Shown here: one piece after another, positions 45,510-53,932 of the stretch
Numbering within the stretch: the stretch's first letter is position 1
Layout of the letters: each line of letters starts with the position of its first letter
Origin: Chryseobacterium sp. ERMR1:04
GTDB lineage: Bacteria > Bacteroidota > Bacteroidia > Flavobacteriales > Weeksellaceae
Assembly (NCBI RefSeq): GCF_001297705.1
Contig: NZ_LIRF01000003.1
Coordinates: 868,001-932,000 of the forward strand
Direction: 5' to 3'
DNA: 64,000 nucleotides
Notes under the pieces: generated by a model
What the model was told of the DNA's origin: nothing
Databases searched by the model: none
The model's input: only the letters and a program-made list of their open reading frames with translations
Position numbers and translations under genes: made by a program

Positions 45510-47483
45510 TTAAAAAAGTTTAGATTTTTCAGCACTGTTAAATTCTACGATCTTTCCACTTTGCATGGTCATATTTTCTTTTTCGCTAAACATGGAGATC
45601 TCTCCGGCTATTTCATTAGAAGTCTCGGATTGTCTATTAAATTCTTTCTCCACCATCTCCGTTCTTGTATCTGAAGATTCTCTTATATCTCCTGCTGCAT
45701 TTTGAACAATATCAACTCCTGCTGTAGAACTGATATTCTGGTTAGCTGTGCTTGAAATACTTTCACCAGCGTCCACCACAATTTCTTTTCCTGCCGTAAT
45801 ATTAATATTTTCGCCTGCATACAAGGTGAAGTTTTTAGGTGCATTTAAGCTTATATTTCCTTTCCCATCCATAAAATAGATGTTTCCACTAGGATCAAGA
45901 ATCTTAACGCTTCCCTCTTCATCATTCATCAAAATCCGGATTCCACTTCTTGTTTGTATAGATTTTAGATGATTATTTATTCCGCCTCCTAAAGCAATTC
46001 CGCCATGGAACATTCCACCCATTACAAAAGGTCGATCAGGATGTCCATGTTGAAAATTAACCATTACCTGATCGCCAACTTCCGGAATGGCTACGTACCC
46101 TCTGTTCTGGCTAATCTGATCTGTCCCTCCAGCATCAGGACTCATCATACGGATAAAATCTGTTGTAACATTGAGCTGCCAGTCGAATCTTACCTGAACC
46201 CGACCTTGGTTTAAAGGATCGGTATTTGAAATTACTGTAGCAATCTGAGGTTCCGGTCTTGGGACATGAAATTCCGGTTTGGGCATATAGCCCGTTCCTT
46301 CGGAAATAGCTTCAAAACTTCCATTGTAATAGCCTCTTGCATCTACTTCATGAGTCGTTTCTGTAATCATAAGGGTGGTAAGATGGTGGGTTTTATTAGA
46401 ATCCCGTACCCTTGTTTGAATATCAGCCACACATCCGGGATGAAGAAAAGGAATAGACGTAGACCCCGAAACATTCATCACATCAACGGCTTTGCTTCCC
46501 GAGCTACTTTTTTGGGAATATTCTACATCCAAATGAGTTGCTGCTTTTATAGGAGCCACTTGCAGAGAAGGAGTTTTATATATTTTGTTGTTGTTGGCGT
46601 AGGCTGTTTGTGCCAAATCTCCTAAATGTTGTATCGGCGTGGCCCCAGAAGTTAGCTTTTGATTCTTGCTGCTGTTATACCCATAAAATTGAGGCTTGGT
46701 ATGTACAGCTTTGATCTCTACATTGAGATCACTTACATTGCTACCCTCGATTAATTGAATGCGTTTACTACTAGGCGCAGGAAGTTTTCCAAAATGCAGT
46801 ACATAGCCATCATAATAGAATTGTTCTCCATAAGCTTCCGCCATTCTTGCCAGATAATTGTAATGCGTTTCGTTGTACTGACTGCTGTATAAAATTTGTG
46901 AACTGTCGTTGGTATCAACATTAATATCATAAAACTGCGTATCAATCCCTTGCTTGATGACTTCGTTGGCAATGATTCCTATATTCGCAGGCTGATCTCC
47001 CCCAAAACTTTGGGTATGATTTTCTCCGTCTAAAAAAATGGTTGGGCTGTATCCCTTAAGAACAATATTACCCAAACTTGTCTTTTTCCGACTGAAGCTT
47101 ACGGAAGTGATTACACCAACAAAAGATTTCTGGGGATTGTCTTTAGCATCGGAATCTTTATATTTGAAACTAACGGTGAATCTTTTTCCTAATAGCTTAT
47201 TGGCGTCTTCCAGATTTTCAGATTGTCTGTTTTCCAAACTGTCATGGGCCAACACAATTTCAAACTCATGATGTCTGACGGCACTTTGTGTTAATTTAAA
47301 ATGGTTGAAATGGTTAATGGGTTTTCCGTCTGCGTGAATCTCAATTCCTACGACGCAGTTAATTCCTGATAATCTGTTTTCTGAAATAGCATCAGCATTG
47401 TTATCCGGTGTAAAAGACGATTTTCTTAATTTTGAATAATCCTCGTTAGAAGGAATTTCATTTTCATTGTTTTTGTTTTTCAT
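45510..47483 (-). CDS. vgrG: T6SS spike protein VgrG (TssI)
   Basis: A 657-residue spike protein. The gp27-like base (about 40-330) includes YNETHYNYLARMAEAYGEQF. The OB-fold/gp5-like part (about 405-495) has QGRVQVRFDWQ and PEVGDQVMVNFQHGHPDRP. The C-terminal needle consists of short beta repeats (NITAGKEIVVDAGESISSTA), followed by a short tail. The length is that of ordinary (non-evolved) VgrG, so effectors are separate proteins. No TssB, TssC or TssK gene is in the window; the structural apparatus must lie elsewhere. Confidence 0.93.
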   Translation of the reverse strand: MKNKNNENEIPSNEDYSKLRKSSFTPDNNADAISENRLSGINCVVGIEIHADGKPINHFNHFKLTQSAVRHHEFEIVLAHDSLENRQSENLEDANKLLGKRFTVSFKYKDSDAKDNPQKSFVGVITSVSFSRKKTSLGNIVLKGYSPTIFLDGENHTQSFGGDQPANIGIIANEVIKQGIDTQFYDINVDTNDSSQILYSSQYNETHYNYLARMAEAYGEQFYYDGYVLHFGKLPAPSSKRIQLIEGSNVSDLNVEIKAVHTKPQFYGYNSSKNQKLTSGATPIQHLGDLAQTAYANNNKIYKTPSLQVAPIKAATHLDVEYSQKSSSGSKAVDVMNVSGSTSIPFLHPGCVADIQTRVRDSNKTHHLTTLMITETTHEVDARGYYNGSFEAISEGTGYMPKPEFHVPRPEPQIATVISNTDPLNQGRVQVRFDWQLNVTTDFIRMMSPDAGGTDQISQNRGYVAIPEVGDQVMVNFQHGHPDRPFVMGGMFHGGIALGGGINNHLKSIQTRSGIRILMNDEEGSVKILDPSGNIYFMDGKGNISLNAPKNFTLYAGENINITAGKEIVVDAGESISSTANQNISSTAGVDIVQNAAGDIRESSDTRTEMVEKEFNRQSETSNEIAGEISMFSEKENMTMQSGKIVEFNSAEKSKLF

Positions 47484-47619
47484 TTTGGTGTTTTTTTGTT
47501 ATCGAAAATAATTTTTACTATTTCATAAAATAAATACAGTATTTAAATGAAATTGGATTAAAAAGGCCATCATCAATGACAGCCTATTGTAAGTGCTAAT
47601 CTCTAAATAAGCATCAATC

Positions 47620-48008
47620 TTAAGTAGATGGCCAAAGTCCTTCGTAAGCAGAATTACCATAATTGATTTGTTCTGCACTGATCACGAAACTGATGAGCAT
47701 AGAGTTCTGATCTACTGCGTCGAAATCTACTTCATGTTGGATAACATAACCGTTCTCCCAGTTCAGGGTAATTAATGTTCCTTCTTCATGAGATTTATTG
47801 AAAGTAACTTCTCCGCTTGTTGGTTTGTATTTACCATTAAGTAAACTTTCCAGAATATCAGATTTCTCTGTAGCTTCGATGGTTAACTTAATAATTGCAT
47901 TCGATGGGTCTGATGCTACACGTCCTGAAACGTCTGTAGATCTTGCGACACTGTAATTCAGTTTTAATAACTTTTGACCCTCGCTTCCGTTGAATTTTTT
48001 TCCGCCAT
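47620..48008 (-). pseudogene. tssD: T6SS tube protein TssD (Hcp), frame interrupted at A7
   Basis: No single frame covers this gene. From the ATG at 48008, codons MAEKN lead to an early stop, but adding one A at the A7 run (47995-48001) gives MAEKKFNGSEGQKLLKLNYS and a complete 129-residue protein ending YEGLWPST. It matches flavobacterial TssD in size and in LNYSVARSTDVSGRVASD. Without the extra base, Hcp would need a -1 frameshift at A-AAA-AAT. It is upstream of vgrG. Confidence 0.75.
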
Positions 48009-48331
48009 AATTTCTAATCTTTAATTGTTAATACTGTGTTTTTCAATGTATTGTTATAACAAATATAGATACCACATTTTAATTCAAAAAACTTTTTTAG
48101 CATTATTTCATATTTTGTAGTAGTTCTACGACTAACAAGTGTTAGCTAAAAAACAATGAGTTTACTAAAAATTTATCATCTTGATCCTGTTATTCTTAAG
48201 GATAATTACTCCATTGATTTACATTTATAATAAAACAAAAAACCACCTCTTAATAACAAGGTGGTTTGTGATTTCAAACATAGCGTTTTCAATTATTTTT
48301 TAAGATTTGAGGTAACGATTGGTTATAAAAT
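48009..48331. other. Intergenic region upstream of tssD
   Basis: About 320 bases between the tssD start and the DsrE-like gene stop. It holds the tssD promoter region (no clear box) and, at 48239-48267, the terminator of the DsrE-TlpA unit. No ORF. Confidence 0.5.
48239..48267 (-). terminator. Intrinsic terminator
   Basis: Stem AACCACCT (48241-48248) with AGGTGGTT (48259-48266), followed on the minus strand by TTTTTTG. It lies about 65 bases beyond the stop of the DsrE-like gene. Confidence 0.75.
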
Positions 48332-48784
48332 TTAAGGTTTAACAACCGCCCAGCCTTCATATTCTCTAAGGATTATTTCACCGTTGGCGCTGGGGGTATA
48401 ATTCACAAAATCGAAAAGCTCGCTCTTGGCAATTTTCTTTTCTTTCAGTGTATTTTCACACATTACCATCACCACTCCTTTATCTTTCAATGCAGTAAGT
48501 GCCAATTCATAGGAATTGTCTTTTTTAAACATCTCTACACCTCCTCCAAACGCCAGTAACTCCACTTCAAGTTTCCCTTTTAATCGAGGATCTTCCAAAG
48601 CATTGCCTACATTTCTGATAATTGCTTTTATTTTGTTTTCATCAGATTCATTGATGACATACAAGGCATTATAGTGTTTCTTAGTTGCTTTTGCGACAGG
48701 ATGTTCTGATATAGTTTGCTGAGCCAAATGTTTTACAGCAATAAAAGCGGTCGCCAGAAATAGTATTTTCTTTAAGTTTTTCAT
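48332..48784 (-). CDS. Secreted DsrE-family protein
   Basis: A 150-residue exported protein (signal peptide ending KHLAQQT). The DsrE/DsrF-like fold is seen in ALYVINESDENKIKAIIRNV, LEVELLAFGGGVEMF and VVMVMCENTLKEKKI. The conserved Cys in VMCENTL could carry sulfur. It ends a cluster with two TlpA-like thioredoxins, separated from the nearer one by only 2 bases, which suggests a role in periplasmic thiol or sulfur handling. Confidence 0.8.
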   Translation of the reverse strand: MKNLKKILFLATAFIAVKHLAQQTISEHPVAKATKKHYNALYVINESDENKIKAIIRNVGNALEDPRLKGKLEVELLAFGGGVEMFKKDNSYELALTALKDKGVVMVMCENTLKEKKIAKSELFDFVNYTPSANGEIILREYEGWAVVKP

Positions 48785-48786
48785 TT

Positions 48787-49401
48787 TTATTCTTTTAAAA
48801 GTTGGTCAATTTCTTGGTAGAAAGAATCTTTGCTGTAATCTGCCATCCCTGAATGACGCAATCTTATTTTTCCTTTTTTATCCAATACTACCGTTGTAGG
48901 AAGTGATCCGTTGAAATATTCTGAGGGAATATTATCATTCGGAACCAAAAAAGGAACTGTAAATTTTTCTTTTTCAAGATATGCTTTTCCGTCAGCAGTT
49001 TCATTATCAAGATTTATGGTAAGAAAAACGACATCAGCATTGGATTGATATTTTGTGTAAAATTGCTGTATTGAAGGAAACTCTGCTCTACAAGGCGGAC
49101 ACCAAGAAGCCCAAAAATTAATAAATACAACTTTACCTTTCAATTCAGAAGTACTGATAATTCTTCCTTTTTCATCTCGTACACTCAAGCTAACAGAAGG
49201 TGAGTCTTTATTTTCACCTTGCTGTTTTCCGCTCGTTTTTTCTTCTATTTTAGCATTAAATAATCCTGTTGAAATCGCTTGCCTCATTAACCAGGCTTTA
49301 GCATTTGGACTGACTAATAATACCACAAATAGTACTCCCAAGATTGCAGTACTCCAGTTTTTCTTGAACCATTGTTTAAACTTATCCATTTTTGTGCTCA
49401 A
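48787..49401 (-). CDS. TlpA-like membrane-anchored thioredoxin
   Basis: A 204-residue protein with an N-terminal membrane anchor (about residues 17-33, STAILGVLFVVLLVS) and a periplasmic thioredoxin domain. The active site is WASWCPPCRAEFP, and the cis-Pro segment is NGSLPTTVVLDKKGKI. It probably reduces disulfides, as in TlpA/ResA. The start may be the in-frame MDKFK at 49389. It is immediately next to the second TlpA-like gene and forms one operon with it. Confidence 0.9.
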   Translation of the reverse strand: MSTKMDKFKQWFKKNWSTAILGVLFVVLLVSPNAKAWLMRQAISTGLFNAKIEEKTSGKQQGENKDSPSVSLSVRDEKGRIISTSELKGKVVFINFWASWCPPCRAEFPSIQQFYTKYQSNADVVFLTINLDNETADGKAYLEKEKFTVPFLVPNDNIPSEYFNGSLPTTVVLDKKGKIRLRHSGMADYSKDSFYQEIDQLLKE

Positions 49402-49950
49402 TTATTTCTCTGTTAAGTTCTTTAGAAATTCATACACTTCAGGTCGGTCGAAGTCTGTTCCTCCTTTGATATTGGCTTCCAATTCTCCATTTTTATTAAA
49501 GATCAAAGTGGTAGGAATCGCTCCCTGAAAATATTCAGAAGGAATCTTTTTTCCTGCAATATAAACAGGCAAATCATAATTTTTACCTTTCATAAATTTT
49601 TTAGATTTCGCTATATTTCCTTCCACATCCAAGAGTACAAAAACAATATTGCTATTCCCATTAAATTTATTCTTAAGATTATTAATGGTCGGCATTTCTT
49701 CTACACATGGTCCGCACCACGTTGCCCAAAGATTGACAAAAACTACTTTTCCTTTGAGTTCTTTCAACGATACCTTTTTTCCATTTTCACCCATAAAAAC
49801 CAGATCCTCATTGGTCGGATTTTCTACTTTATGAGAATGATTCGGACTTTTAAAATCGTTGATTGAAGGTTGATTGGCTTTTATTCCGAAAGAGATTAAA
49901 GCAGCACACAAGATAAAAATATTTCTTTTTTGTTTTAAAAATTTGTTCAT
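49402..49950 (-). CDS. Secreted TlpA-like thioredoxin
   Basis: A 182-residue exported protein (signal peptide near KANQPS). The thioredoxin domain has active site WATWCGPCVEEMP and cis-Pro region QGAIPTTLIFNKNGEL. It lacks the membrane anchor of its neighbour, so the two may form a soluble/anchored pair for thiol exchange. The start codon overlaps a short upstream ORF by ATGA. Confidence 0.9.
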   Translation of the reverse strand: MNKFLKQKRNIFILCAALISFGIKANQPSINDFKSPNHSHKVENPTNEDLVFMGENGKKVSLKELKGKVVFVNLWATWCGPCVEEMPTINNLKNKFNGNSNIVFVLLDVEGNIAKSKKFMKGKNYDLPVYIAGKKIPSEYFQGAIPTTLIFNKNGELEANIKGGTDFDRPEVYEFLKNLTEK

Positions 49951-50042
49951 TTTATTATTTTTTTGAGATTCTGTTTTTCCTTCTTTTGAAGGTTTTTAAG
50001 AATTTGATTAGAAAGAGAAAATGCCCCGACAACTTTGGTCAT
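49947..50042 (-). CDS. Small ORF overlapping the TlpA-like gene
   Basis: A 31-residue ORF (MTKVVGAFSLSNQILKNLQK, then KEKQNLKKIIK) ends by ATGA overlap with the next start. The frame stays open upstream to about 50115, including SGTFIKEVSSYA, without an ATG, so a longer gene could have lost its start. No family recognised. Confidence 0.3.
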   Translation of the reverse strand: MTKVVGAFSLSNQILKNLQKKEKQNLKKIIK

Positions 50043-50207
50043 CGCATAAGAAGAAACTTCTTTTATAAAAGTTCCTGATAAAATTGATAAATTTCTCTTA
50101 TTATTTTTGATGTATTAATGATTACCAGACCTCTAGGGCCGATAAAGATTAAAGAAATTAAAATCAATGTAATCTACTTATTAAAGCAGATTTTTTTGAT
50201 TTCAACA

Positions 50208-50606
50208 TCAAATGATAAGTTTGCGGTATTCTAAAAATATGGGAATTTTATTTCCTATTTTGGAAGAATCGTAAACAGGATGTTTCTGAGATGTAAGAAG
50301 CAGAAAAGCGCCTCCTAAAAAGATGAATGCAAAGGCTATAAATCCCTGAAGATCTGAAACCGAAAATGGGACATCACCATTCGATATGATGTCTTTTTCT
50401 TTACAAAAATTACATTGCCATGCAGAAGTACTGCCCGTAAATTTTTCTTTAGGAATTGATGAATTATTTTTCGAATTGGTCTGTATATTCAGAAGATTTT
50501 TAATTCCAAACTTTACAGCACACGAAGAAATCAGAATGCACAAAATGAAAACTATCCCTAAAACAGATCTCATTTTACTATTTTGATATACCTTCTGAAA
50601 ACTCAT
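50208..50606 (-). CDS. Small membrane protein with CxxC
   Basis: A 132-residue protein. The ATG at 50573 (MRSVLGIVFILCILISSC) gives a lipoprotein-like or membrane N terminus. A CNFC motif and a second hydrophobic segment (about 95-110, FIAFAFIFLGGAFLLLT) follow. The CxxC in a likely periplasmic loop and the neighbouring thioredoxins suggest redox function, but the family is not recognised. The C-terminal region may be altered by frame changes. Confidence 0.55.
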   Translation of the reverse strand: MSFQKVYQNSKMRSVLGIVFILCILISSCAVKFGIKNLLNIQTNSKNNSSIPKEKFTGSTSAWQCNFCKEKDIISNGDVPFSVSDLQGFIAFAFIFLGGAFLLLTSQKHPVYDSSKIGNKIPIFLEYRKLII

Positions 50607-50770
50607 TCCTACAAAAGTATATTTTTAAACAGTCCTTTCAAAAATATTAACAGTTTTTATTGTTTTAACGTTTTTCATTTCGTGTCTTTGCTTGAATAAC
50701 TTTGTTTATATTAAAAAAGAAATCCATTAAAACAACAGATTACCAATCATTTAAATGCAATATTAAAAAC

Positions 50771-51901
50771 TTAAGATCTGATCAATTCCTGAATCTCCTT
50801 ATGATACTTCTTATTTTTTCTTCTTATTTTTAATGTGAAATATAAAAACAATGCAAAAACAAGCGAACCAAAAACAGCTACTGCAATGCTAAAGTAACGG
50901 TAACGAGTGTCGATCTCATGACTCTTTTTCAACATTTCCATATCTTGATTATTGATAGAGCGGTTGATAGAAACCAATTCATTTTGCTCTCTTTGAAACC
51001 TCATTTCAAAATATTTTTTACAATACACCTGATATAGATTTTGATTCCCCATCGACAGGTAATTATCAGCTATTTCTTTATAAATTCCTTCTTTAAGGGT
51101 AAGATCTCCTGTTCCCTGGCATAGAATTTCAGCTTCTTTCAATAAATTCAGCGCCTTCTGATTCTGATGTTTTTGTTTATGCATTTCAGCAAGCCCCTTC
51201 AAGGTAAATGCTTCCAAGCTTTTCGCCTTAATCAACTTGGCAAAGTAAATAGATTTCATAAAGGCAGGCCGCGCTTTTTCAGTCTGATTAAGAATAAGAT
51301 AACAATATCCTATATTATAATAAACGATGCTCTGGTTATAATAGGTTTCTTTTTTTTCCTTTATTTTTTCAAAATTTTTAATGGAAATTTTAAACTTTTC
51401 AAGAGCAATTTCAGGATTCGACTGGCTTTTATAAATCATTCCGCGTACCGCATAACTTCTGGCCATTTCAAAATGTTTGAACGAAGCACTTTCCGGAACT
51501 TTCATCAGAGATTCTTCAGCTTCATCCAGCGTTTCCAAACTTTTACTGAACAGCTCCATCTGCTGATATTGTATGGCAATTAACACCAAAACATTGGTTT
51601 GCGTTTTCAGGTCATTCGTTTTTTGAGCGAGCTCTTTTGCCATCAAAATATACCGCAAAGATTCATCAAAGTCTCTTTTCGCAATATTGGCAGTAGAAAT
51701 AAGAAGATAAATTGTAATGGATTTATTGATATCCTTTTCTTTTTGAATTAATTTTTTTCCAATACGTATTGCATTGTCAGGATTATTATAAATCTCCTGA
51801 TTTGCTTTTTTCATCAAAGAATCATCAGAAATTTCTTGTCCATACACCGAAATCTGACCAAGCAAAGCACACAATAAAGCAATATAAAAGACTATTCTCA
51901 C
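50771..51901 (-). CDS. TPR-repeat membrane protein without an output domain
   Basis: A 376-residue exported protein (signal peptide ending SVYGQEI) with about five tetratricopeptide repeats (for example YNIGYCYLILNQTEKARPAF), then a membrane helix (about 335-355) and a short basic cytoplasmic end. In related proteins an AraC or kinase domain follows at this point; here the protein stops. Its start overlaps the stop of the upstream TPR-AraC gene by ATGA, so it may form part of the same sensor. Confidence 0.75.
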   Translation of the reverse strand: MRIVFYIALLCALLGQISVYGQEISDDSLMKKANQEIYNNPDNAIRIGKKLIQKEKDINKSITIYLLISTANIAKRDFDESLRYILMAKELAQKTNDLKTQTNVLVLIAIQYQQMELFSKSLETLDEAEESLMKVPESASFKHFEMARSYAVRGMIYKSQSNPEIALEKFKISIKNFEKIKEKKETYYNQSIVYYNIGYCYLILNQTEKARPAFMKSIYFAKLIKAKSLEAFTLKGLAEMHKQKHQNQKALNLLKEAEILCQGTGDLTLKEGIYKEIADNYLSMGNQNLYQVYCKKYFEMRFQREQNELVSINRSINNQDMEMLKKSHEIDTRYRYFSIAVAVFGSLVFALFLYFTLKIRRKNKKYHKEIQELIRS

Positions 51902-53559
51902 GATTTTTTATTTTTGGTAATTTCCTGAATATAGGTATTGGGAGACATTCCTGTTAGGGATTTAAAGACATTGGTAAATGCTCCGTGGGAAGAAAAACCC
52001 GCATATTCTGCAAGGTAACTTACTTTATAATTGAGATAGGAAGGGTTGGTTTTTAACAGTCTGGCAACATGATTGATCCTTAATTCATTAATATATCCGT
52101 TAAAGTTTTTTCCCATATTGCTATTAATAACTTCTGAGAGGTATTTTGTATTAATTCCCGTTTCGGCCGAAAGGACAGAAATAGACATGTTTTTATTTAA
52201 AAAATGATCAGATTTCTCCCATTCTTTCAGTTTTTGCAAAATTTCATCTTCTTTTGCTTTTGATATTTTAGATGAATCTTTGTCAGCCGTTTTATTCTCT
52301 TTCGCCTCTTTTTCTTTGAGTGTTTCTATCGGTATCAGTTGCTCATTCTGTTTCTGTTTTTCAAAAAAACCGAATTGTTTTTTCAGATCTTTATTCCTTC
52401 GTACTTCCGTTAAGAAATAACTAACGACTCCCACTACAAGAAGTAACACAATGATAATGATAACATTAAGCTGTCTTAATTTATTTTGTTTCTGGAATTC
52501 CAGATTTTTATTTTGATAAGTATCTACAAGCTTTACGATATACTGTATTCCTTCTTTTTTGCTGGCATCATGCTTCGTTTTCAGATCCGTATACAGTTTG
52601 TTATAGTAATGATGCTTTTCGTCATTATTGAGCGCCAGATAGCTTTTAGACATCAATTCATAGATTATAATCCTCACGTTATTATAGGGTAACCTTTCTA
52701 TGTATGAAAGACTCTTTTCCAGGTTTTTTATAGAAGCATTATAATCTTCTTTTAAAAAGAAATAGCGTGATAACGTTTCATAAGCATAAGCGGACAAGAA
52801 AGCATTATTCCCATGATTATCAATATCATGAATTGTACTTTCTAACATTTTCTTTGCCTCTTCCAGCTTATTCTGTTTGATTAAGTAAGAAGAACGGAAA
52901 ATCTTGTTTTCCCATCTAATAATCTTATTTTGTTCATTATGACTGTCAAGATACTGATCACTACTATCAAGGCTTTTCAGCGCCGCATTATAATTCCTGA
53001 TAATCCCTGAATTAATCGCCTGAAGCTGGTATAATTTCGCCAATGTTATCCTCATTTTTGGATCTGTAGTATCGAGCAATTCATGATCTGCCAAAATACC
53101 GGAAATTATCCGTTGTGACTGATTATATAATCCTAAATTCTGATACTGATCTGCTAAATTGTACTCTCCGAAAAACTGTACAAAACGGGATAAACCTTCT
53201 TGCTGACTGTCATCTTTTTGGTTGGAAATATTTACAGACTGCATATAATTTCCCTGCATCGCATAGGCTTGGGAAACGATATTCTGCAAAACAATTTTAT
53301 GTTCAATATTCTTATCACTAATCAAAAAACTTTGAGAATAAGTGATACACTCATCCGGATTTTGATATAGTTTTTGAAAAGCTTTGTCTGTTAAAATACT
53401 GAAATCAGGGGCAGATTGCCCGTTCATAAATCCTGCAAGTAAGAGGGTGAAAAATAATATTAAAATATTATTTTTTAACGTATTTTTTGATCCGTAATTG
53501 ATTTTCAGTTTAATTTTATTTGATATTCCTATTATCATTCTCTCTTGCAACATCGCCAC
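51898..53559 (-). CDS. TPR membrane regulator with AraC-type DNA-binding domain
   Basis: A 553-residue one-component regulator. A signal peptide-like segment (LFFTLLLAGFMNGQS) near residue 40, TPR repeats (about 60-370, for example YETLSRYFFLKEDYNASIKN), a membrane helix (about 380-400) and a C-terminal AraC domain (about 450-550, including KVSYLAEYAGFSSHGAFTNV) follow in order. The true start may be at one of three early Met residues. It probably senses a periplasmic signal and regulates genes directly from the membrane. Confidence 0.88.
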   Translation of the reverse strand: MAMLQERMIIGISNKIKLKINYGSKNTLKNNILILFFTLLLAGFMNGQSAPDFSILTDKAFQKLYQNPDECITYSQSFLISDKNIEHKIVLQNIVSQAYAMQGNYMQSVNISNQKDDSQQEGLSRFVQFFGEYNLADQYQNLGLYNQSQRIISGILADHELLDTTDPKMRITLAKLYQLQAINSGIIRNYNAALKSLDSSDQYLDSHNEQNKIIRWENKIFRSSYLIKQNKLEEAKKMLESTIHDIDNHGNNAFLSAYAYETLSRYFFLKEDYNASIKNLEKSLSYIERLPYNNVRIIIYELMSKSYLALNNDEKHHYYNKLYTDLKTKHDASKKEGIQYIVKLVDTYQNKNLEFQKQNKLRQLNVIIIIVLLLVVGVVSYFLTEVRRNKDLKKQFGFFEKQKQNEQLIPIETLKEKEAKENKTADKDSSKISKAKEDEILQKLKEWEKSDHFLNKNMSISVLSAETGINTKYLSEVINSNMGKNFNGYINELRINHVARLLKTNPSYLNYKVSYLAEYAGFSSHGAFTNVFKSLTGMSPNTYIQEITKNKKS

Positions 53560-53932
53560 GCAAACACCTTATTTACAATATTTTAAACTTTCAACCCTTG
53601 TAAATTAAAGGAATTATGCAAGCTTATTCTTTTACGAACAACAAATATAATCTTAATATTGTTTAAACCTTTATTCCTGATTCTAAATATTAGACTTATC
53701 TGAAAAATTTCAGAAAAACCATCACCTTCCTTACGCCCTATAATTACCCATTGAAAAAAACAAAAATCAATATAATCTAATGAATGTACAGCTCAGAAAA
53801 AAAACATGATTGAACACTCATTTTACGCTAGAAAGCAAATACGATAAGAGGAAATCCAGCAAACTTCTGCAGTTATTAATGAATAAAAAAATTGAAACAT
53901 AATAATATCAATTACTCTAAACTAAAATAAAA
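53560..53932. other. Intergenic region between divergent genes
   Basis: About 370 AT-rich bases between the regulator and the secreted protein gene. No ORF, repeat or strong hairpin; the promoters of both genes must lie here. Confidence 0.5.

Noticed and set aside
46266..46625. Plus-strand ORF of 119 codons inside vgrG
   Set aside because: It is a frame shadow of the well-supported VgrG gene, with no motif and no start context.
51167..51583. Plus-strand ORF of 138 codons in the TPR gene
   Set aside because: Antisense shadow of TPR coding sequence; residues are Phe/Ile/His-rich without family resemblance.
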